This document shows, one piece after another, positions 59,701 through 64,000 of a DNA stretch of 64,000 nt. The translations under genes were made by a program, and so were the position numbers. The notes under the pieces are model-generated. The model ran no database searches and was not told where the DNA came from. It was given only the letters and a program-made list of their open reading frames with translations. Origin of the DNA: Manduca sexta (lineage: Eukaryota > Arthropoda > Insecta > Lepidoptera > Sphingidae). Where the stretch lies: NCBI RefSeq assembly GCF_014839805.1, contig NC_051117.1, forward strand, positions 6,634,001 through 6,698,000, read 5' to 3'. Numbering within the stretch: the stretch's first letter is position 1; each line of letters begins with the position of its first letter.

Positions 59701-62700
59701 AAAGAGAATAAAATTAATACAATAGATACGGATAATGATTCCCATGTGTCTACTAGGGATATGCAACATTGTGATAATGCGGTTAAAGAGTCCAATAAAA
59801 ATAATCCAGAGAAACCTCTGGAATTTTTGAGCATTAAAGCTGATGAAACCCATTCTGACCATGAAGATATTCACACGACTCGTGAAGAAGCAAGAACAAT
59901 AAATCAGAATATAACGGATGAAACTAAAAGTGACACGGCAGAAAATCAAAGTAATTATCATTTTGAGATTTCTGTTGACGTGGAACGTTGTGAAGATGAA
60001 GAAAACTTTAATTATGACGAATGTATTAGTGAAAGTCCTACAAATTTGAACTCTAAAACCATTAAACGCCATTCGGAATTTGAAAAACCAGAAGAATTTC
60101 AACATGTTAATGATGTTGAAGCGAACATATCAACAAACCAAGATTACAAAGATCTAGTTATACCTTTTACTGATGTATTACGATTCAAACCTGTGTTGCA
60201 AAAGGGCATTGACGAAACTTTCAATACTGAAAATACTACAGTTCAAAAATGCCAAAAAATAACTGAACATCTCAACATTCCAACCGCATATCAAGTATCA
60301 AGCAAAGAGCAAAATATAATTGAAAATGATTATCCATTGCAACACAATTTATTGAAACCGGAGCAAAAATTGAGAATAATTGGTGATCATGATTATGTTA
60401 GTGATTTTCCGGTAATATCAGATTGCAAACAGTCTATTGAAAAAGTTAAGAGTATTAGAGACTGTCTGGAAAATAATGATTCAAACATCGACGTTCCAAA
60501 GCAAAAAACTAATACTTCTATGGTAGAAGATTGTGATTTACACGAAGATTACAATTTGCTTATGCCTAAACATACTTACATAAAGAAGCGTAAAAGTATG
60601 AGGATCATCAAACGGAAAAAAGATATGTCTGATTTGAAATTTAACGTCAAACGATATAGAAAAAGTCACAATATTGATAGTCCAAAATTTTATGTATCGC
60701 CCGAGGCAAAAACCACCTATTGTAAAGAATATAAGGATTTATTTAAATATAATAGTTCATTGAAATTTTCATATTCTCGACCTTTTCACAAAGAAAATAT
60801 AGAAGTTCATGAACTTTTGAAAAATTGGCCCATTACGAATACTACTGTTATTAAAAATCTGCCGGACAATGATGGAGAAAATCTACTATTTATTGATTTA
60901 AATAACACAGAGAAGCCAAACAATATAATAACCCAATCATTAGCAGACGAATTGGTTTGCGAAGATGTTGTAATAAATAATCATTTAGATGAAATTAAAG
61001 AAACCAATTTCAATATGGGTTTTGGTGAGAGGTCCGGCAGAGTCATACAAAATTTGGAAGACAGGGAAGATGTTTCTGAAGTATCGGCTGCGACTCTGTC
61101 GGACGTAAAACAAAATCAGCCGGTTTTACAGTCCGAAAATAAGGATTATTTTTGTCACCCACAGAATACTAGAGAAAATATAAAAAATGATTTAATTGAT
61201 GGCATTAACCTTTATTATACTTCTATTAAGTTAAAAAATAAAGTAAAAGATTTTTTCAATAAATCGGCCATTGAATTGAATTCAATGCAAGATTACGGGA
61301 AATGCAATAAAGACTGCAATGATTATGATATGACACAATTTCCGTTTGGTTTGAATTTCGGCGATTTCATCAATCCTCCTCCAGTTGAAATGACAGTTCA
61401 AGTCGTTCAAGTCGGTCAGCTGCCTGTCAGTGCTGCTGCTCAAAACCCTGTCACTTGCGACCCACGGGTGACTCAAGTATCGGACGCAAGTCCACCTCAA
61501 TGTTCTGCGGAGAATAGCATGCATGACGATCAACTAACAAACATTAAAACTGAGTATACCGAATTGACTACAGCAGACATAACTCTGCCAATGGTACATG
61601 AGTACGAATATCATGATCCATCGACACATTACGAATATCAGGAATCATCAAATATACCCATTATAAATGAGAATATACCTATACAAACAGAGATTAAGTC
61701 TGTGGTCAAAATTGAGCTAATGGAGGAAGAAGACAAAATGGAACAGCATGAAATGTTGGAACATAATTGTGATATACATGATCAAGAAGTCATTAATAAC
61801 GTAGATTATTCATACGAAGTAAATAACACAGAGATGTCCCCGGAACCTCCGCCACATATGGAAATGATGTACGATAGTGAAAAACAAAGTAATGGCAATG
61901 AAGAATTTTCACCGTTACCACACCAGAATGGGCATCCCGAGAAAACTGACCAGATCGCGCATGCCATGAATGCAGCTGGCATATCAACCACTGCTGAAAC
62001 TATGTCAAACTCAGACACCACTCACGTCCACGAATTTAACATGCTACCCCAAAATGTAGATGGAGATGGAGCATTAGCAAATGGGAATGATTCATATCCT
62101 AAATCTACGGCTATTAATGCAATGGCATTGCAACAAGCCTTGGCACAAATACTGCCACCTCCTTTGAATCAAACCAATAGCACTGAAAACAACCAACAAA
62201 CATCTAATGCGATTCCGTCACAAGTTTTACACATCGTTCAAGGGAAAAATACATCCAATCAGATTACTTTGGTTGACAACGCCCAGACGTCTGTCATTAA
62301 TCCACCAAATGCCACGTCCGTACTGCATATTGTCCAAAATAAGAACGTTGCGAACAATGGAAATACGCCTGCGAACGCTTCGCCCCAGACTAATACCTTC
62401 AGCGGGCTATCGCTCGTAGATGCCGCATTGCAAAAAGGCGGTAATCAACTTCTTCACATAGTGAATGCTGGAAATCAGAATAACAATAATGCAGGGCAGC
62501 TATTGAAACGTGTAAATTTATTAACTAATCTCACCCATGCCCAAGGAGGAAATGAACAGAAAATGGTTCAATTTGTCTGCAAGTCAGCCGATGGCAAGCC
62601 CATTCAGCTTAATGCGTCACACCAACGAAGTATGGTGTTACGACTACAGCCAGTTGAAACTCCTCCCGTGCAAACTAATCCACCGAAACCTTCAGAAAAT

Positions 62701-64000
62701 CCTGAGTTGAGTCCAACACATAACATTGCAAATGCAAATAATGACGCGTCTCAAGATATAAAGCCGCGATCCGTGTATGACGATAACTACGCTAAATACA
62801 TGCAGGGCGGATCTACGCCAGGTTCAGAAAAAGGCACTAGTTTGCCAAAATTCAATCAGGCGTTTGGAAAGCAAGTGTATCAAGAAGACAAGCAAAACGA
62901 ACTCAATGGAAATTCGCACATGCCAGTTAATTCTGATGGTGAAAATACTGAATGCCCGTCACAAGATAATCCCCTGAATCTAGACCACATGGGCCAAATA
63001 AATAGCCCACCTTTATTATTGAGGAAATCACCGTCACAAACTAGCCAAAACCAACAGCCCCAGCCAAACATAGTGCAACAAATAAAGGAAACTATAGCTC
63101 CAATGAATATCCAAACAATGCACGGAGGTGTAATATACACCCGTCAGATCCCTGTAAACATCGGCGGTGGACAGACTATAAACTTGATTACTGTTCCTAC
63201 TACAGAACTAGTTGATGAATCTGGACAAAAACAACAAGCTGAAGTGAAGTTTGTAAACCAAACCGGGATAGAGCCCTCGATAATAAAAATCGTTCCCCAA
63301 ACTCAACCAGCTACTAACGGAGAAACTCCCCAAGAAAACAATTCCCATGCAGGAGGGTCGAACGAGAACAACAATCATAACCCCCAACCGCAACCAGTAT
63401 TGACACAGATGCGAATAAAATTACCTATGCTCAGTAAAGCTCCAAATATGGTGTCGGGAGCAAGGGTCATCAGGCCGTCCTTTTTCCACATACAAAGGAA
63501 CGTGATTGGCGGTGCGAATCAGCAGGTATACCAACAATTAGTCCTTACAGCGGCGCCGCAACTTGGCCAGCAAACTATACGGCTACCGCAAGCTCAAAAC
63601 TCGCGGCCTCAGAAAACTCCAGATAATCAATCGACAAATGAATCTCAAATGAGTACGTCAACGCTAGAACAACTCCGAGAGTTTGACTTGGTACTTGAGC
63701 AAGTGAAGGAGAGAAGTACCGTGCAGCCGAACGGGATTATCCCTGGTGCTTTCTCTAAAATAAATACAACGTCAACAGACACGACTGATAGTGCTGCGAA
63801 CGCTACTTCGACAAATACAGAGGCAACGCAGCATCAAGTGCTTTATTCGATTGGCAACTCTCAATCGTTGAACGTGGCGTATGTTAACAGAAAGACGCCT
63901 GCGCCAACGCCAACGACATCTACATACGTTAGATCTCCTGACTCGTCAGGAATAGTGGATTCGTCTACATCGTCATCATCATCTCAAGCCTCAACTTCGC
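35671..64000 (+). CDS. Giant nuclear-type protein, ZNF292/RLF-like N-terminus, 12 exons, 3' end missing
   Basis: Twelve exons join in phase: eleven small ones (608 residues plus one base) and a giant last-in-window exon open to 64000, giving at least about 4998 residues once one frame change (58849-58913) is bridged. The N-terminal part is Leu-, Cys- and Trp-rich and looks all-helical. Several blocks parallel vertebrate ZNF292/RLF: NPWGHPVLKRLLDQQ (their W-NPVL-ILSQ-P), LTDIEFVLLHKGDKRSQCIQL (their ICNLESEG--SALVLC) and GYEHLVEFQEPDD at the junction with the giant exon (their YEKVVDYQEES). Those vertebrate genes also have several small exons followed by one huge exon, and encode nuclear zinc-finger proteins. 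I saw no C2H2 motif here; fingers would have to lie beyond the right edge. The giant exon is rich in Lys, Asn, Ser, Glu and Thr, with basic nuclear-localisation-like clusters, and is largely disordered in appearance. The family call is inference from memory of the pattern, not from a search. Confidence 0.7.
35758..37470. other. Intron 1, left part
   Basis: AT-rich. A ggcggcc-type word with YY1/Pho-like core (reverse of gccgccatattt) lies at 35834-35846, 76 bp after the donor. No repeat recognised. Confidence 0.35.
37475..37690 (+). mobile_element. SINE family C, old copy
   Basis: tgtagttgtattatggtac, ttttgctacttagtatcagc and ctggagtttggaatttcta follow the family order but with much divergence. 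Confidence 0.5.
37965..38242 (-). mobile_element. tRNA-derived SINE, family C, well preserved
   Basis: The reverse strand has ctgcctcggtggcgtagttg (A-box-like), gggttcgaatcccgggtc (B box), the ggctcgccccctatcacatc core and a ccccttcgggg hairpin near the end. In intron 1 of the plus-strand gene. Confidence 0.8.
38880..39140 (+). mobile_element. Dispersed element, family D
   Basis: tgctttgaatgacgatacga, gatggtaagcgatatgacc and the later family blocks up to ggcggtagaaatagacattg. In intron 1 of the plus-strand gene. Confidence 0.7.
39925..40160 (+). mobile_element. Dispersed element, family D, diverged
   Basis: agtaagcgatacaactgtcc, then catcttgaggataagatga and gtccttcaaaccggaacaca. In intron 1 of the plus-strand gene. 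Confidence 0.6.
40161..41900. other. Intron 1, middle part
   Basis: AT-rich. A reverse fragment of the cccgggaaaa dispersed repeat lies at about 40940-41085. Otherwise nothing recognised. Confidence 0.4.
41905..42125 (+). mobile_element. Dispersed element, family E, complete copy
   Basis: ttatgtccgcccggatagcg, aaacacgccatagtgac, caacaggccggcataattgt, gactgtcgaggggtaatc and a ccatcaggtgtagtg end, in order. Confidence 0.7.
42126..45139. other. Intron 1, right part
   Basis: AT-rich with fragments of dispersed repeats: about 42360-42400 (gctttagctcgcggttcc), a tail with aataaatattttctttc at about 42590-42625, 42625-42780 (tttttcagggatagaaagta...ggtatagat) and 44315-44400 (ctagctttaactcgcatccc). 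No gene or RNA recognised. Confidence 0.4.
45140..45255 (+). mobile_element. LINE 3'-tail fragment
   Basis: gcaggaacacgctggataca, ggaaatgtttgggggaggcc, tatgttcagcagtggattt and a gatggtgatgaa end, a common lepidopteran LINE tail. The remaining 45256-45961 is plain intron. Confidence 0.6.
45962..46126 (+). CDS. ZNF292/RLF-like gene, exon 2
   Basis: Residues 30-84: TLEAGLSGECKLRERTRFLC, then EAWRRVYTLCHH. Helical and GC-rich, with an upstream cccgcag acceptor and a GTAAAT donor, phase 0 on both sides. Confidence 0.85.
46401..46638 (+). CDS. ZNF292/RLF-like gene, exon 3
   Basis: Residues 85-163 plus one base: an acidic helix (DEQAKLDEAISAFISECRNE), then RGQWFQKILSNPWGHPVLKR, the block that most resembles ZNF292/RLF. 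The donor is GTGAGT. Confidence 0.88.
46989..47159 (+). CDS. ZNF292/RLF-like gene, exon 4
   Basis: Residues 164-220 plus one base: VLEWLKEERGVMFLTRLRQL, then DDIALTLASAVMDRVRKG, parallel to the 'LLDMRIKHLIK...ATALAKLC' helices of ZNF292. A short acidic linker follows. Confidence 0.87.
47508..47656 (+). CDS. ZNF292/RLF-like gene, exon 5
   Basis: Residues 221-270: DKPNPDRTTPSFADILKAEA, then VWELLTDIEFVLLHKGDKRS. The acceptor is ttcgcag and the donor GTAAGA, exit phase 0. Confidence 0.88.
48143..48268 (+). CDS. ZNF292/RLF-like gene, exon 6
   Basis: Residues 271-312: AKQTPLRHGCHLVERLNSRL, then KKLWKNAKEVAILIAQ, comparable to the 'LFWSKLQ' helix of ZNF292/RLF. Phase 0 on both sides. Confidence 0.87.
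48478..48672 (+). CDS. ZNF292/RLF-like gene, exon 7 (very GC-rich)
   Basis: Residues 313-377: VVVARCMVVAGCAGAVRSAL, then an Arg/Ala-rich helix series ending HMLAAAVHAELK. It is strongly GC-rich within AT-rich introns; open frames on the other strand and in other frames here are shadows of this exon. Confidence 0.85.
48938..49036 (+). CDS. ZNF292/RLF-like gene, exon 8
   Basis: Residues 378-410: GNKDMIPFMCELYVRAITAG, then MNELERLKLKTEM. Polypyrimidine tract plus cag acceptor, GTATGT donor, phase 0. Confidence 0.87.
49110..49310 (+). mobile_element. Dispersed element, family E
   Basis: atatcggcccgggtagcgg, gtgttaaaacctgccatagt, cgtcagtcgacattctat and a cttaccatcaggtctagtgt end. It nearly fills the intron between exons 8 and 9 of the plus-strand gene. 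Confidence 0.7.
49371..49550 (+). CDS. ZNF292/RLF-like gene, exon 9
   Basis: Residues 411-470: SAEQTLASWFTQLGALLSTS, then CECTLTAFSVHPSPTMYEKI. The order 'LL..D...C.L..F.V.P' parallels 'CLLPDDLEVKRACQLSEFLIEP' in ZNF292. The donor is GTAAGT. Confidence 0.87.
49551..49867. other. Intron, nothing recognised
   Basis: 317-bp intron between exons 9 and 10 of the plus-strand gene. Confidence 0.5.
49868..50118 (+). CDS. ZNF292/RLF-like gene, exon 10
   Basis: Residues 471-553 plus two bases: a Ser/Asp linker, then helices TLNLKQTLHQANVLSTAILT and LDPDMCQDIAVLLSGPRLKT. The donor is GTGAGG. Confidence 0.87.
50393..50556 (+). CDS. ZNF292/RLF-like gene, exon 11
   Basis: Residues 554-608 plus one base: RELLLENCRAYMERTSGGTR, then TELKYLKLDPKAFQHLPEEN and an acidic tail. 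The final 'g' plus the next exon's 'gt' codes the glycine of GYEHLVEFQEPDD. Confidence 0.87.
50830..64000 (+). CDS. ZNF292/RLF-like gene, exon 12: giant coding exon of at least 13.2 kb, incomplete
   Basis: It begins at the aaaaag/gttacg acceptor and is open in one frame to the stop at 58911-58913, then open in the +1 frame from at least 58849 to 64000. Features in order: Lys/Arg clusters at 50945-51215 (IRRKKKSKN, KKKVRPHSKERSKERRKKK, KKEKKPRKKRE); Ser/Thr/Asn-rich disorder; further basic clusters near 55282-55440 (PRARKRAPKKP, KKRNKKILK); a degenerate Glu-Gln-Lys repeat at about 56040-56440; SUMO-interaction-like motifs at 56937-56969 and 57220-57255; a basic patch at about 60580-60670; and a Gln/Asn/Pro-rich segment after 62100. 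Both sides of the frame break have the same composition and lack stops, so I treat it as one exon. No known enzyme motif or zinc finger is visible. Confidence 0.87.
56040..56440 (+). repeat. Degenerate protein repeat, Glu-Gln-Lys units, in the giant exon
   Basis: About ten imperfect units of roughly 10-13 residues follow the pattern xxEQKxITEE (EHEIEQKEITEE, AAEQKQTCEE, EFGQKQGSVEF, GMGQKDITEE, HNTEQKHIAE). This suggests internal duplication of a short acidic/basic helix. Function unknown. Confidence 0.7.
58849..58913 (+). other. Apparent frameshift inside the giant exon
   Basis: The frame used from 50830 stops at 58911-58913, while the frame one base ahead has its last stop at 58846-58848 and is then open to the window edge. 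No GT...AG pair lies in the gap, so a tiny intron does not explain it. One surplus base in the A-run (58867-58871) or T-run (58889-58892) would restore continuity. Confidence 0.85.

Overview
The window looks like a piece of a moth or butterfly (Lepidoptera) nuclear chromosome. The evidence is AT-rich introns, small GC-rich coding exons with ordinary GT-AG junctions, no bacterial-style gene packing, and several interspersed repeat families typical of Lepidoptera: tRNA-like SINEs, short dispersed elements beginning 'ctagcttttgcccgcgg', foldback MITEs and truncated LINEs.

Two protein genes, transcribed away from each other, account for all the coding sequence I can support. (1) From 29836 leftwards on the minus strand is the insect p190 RhoGAP (RhoGAPp190, homologue of vertebrate ARHGAP35/ARHGAP5). 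I could follow 26 exons with continuous reading phase, giving about 1171 residues: the N-terminal GTPase domain, the FF-domain region, the two pseudo-GTPase domains and part of the proline-rich linker. The catalytic RhoGAP domain is not in the window and should lie beyond the left edge. (2) From 35671 rightwards on the plus strand is a very large nuclear-type protein. Its 608-residue N-terminal region (exons 1-11) resembles the helical N-terminus of the vertebrate ZNF292/RLF family. Its twelfth exon is a single coding block of at least 13.2 kb (50830 to the right edge). That exon carries one apparent frame change between 58849 and 58913; with it bridged, the protein is at least about 4998 residues and still open at 64000. 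No C2H2 finger was found in the window, so the family call rests on the N-terminus and the exon architecture.

Between the two 5' ends lie 5.8 kb (29837-35670) holding mainly transposon remnants: an element with a 123-bp tandem array, a 2.4-kb element with 33-bp terminal inverted repeats, and a pogo-like element with TA target duplication and a relic of transposase coding. The introns of both genes, especially the 10.2-kb first intron of the plus-strand gene and the 3.7-4.1-kb introns of the p190 gene, hold SINEs, MITEs and LINE fragments. The most notable are a near-perfect 369-bp palindrome flanked by TTAA at 6501-6869 and a repeat that ends three bases inside a p190 splice donor (9518/9521).

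I saw no tRNA or rRNA gene, CRISPR array, operon or other dedicated system. The window reads as a normal insect gene pair in a transposon-rich setting, with one exceptional exon.
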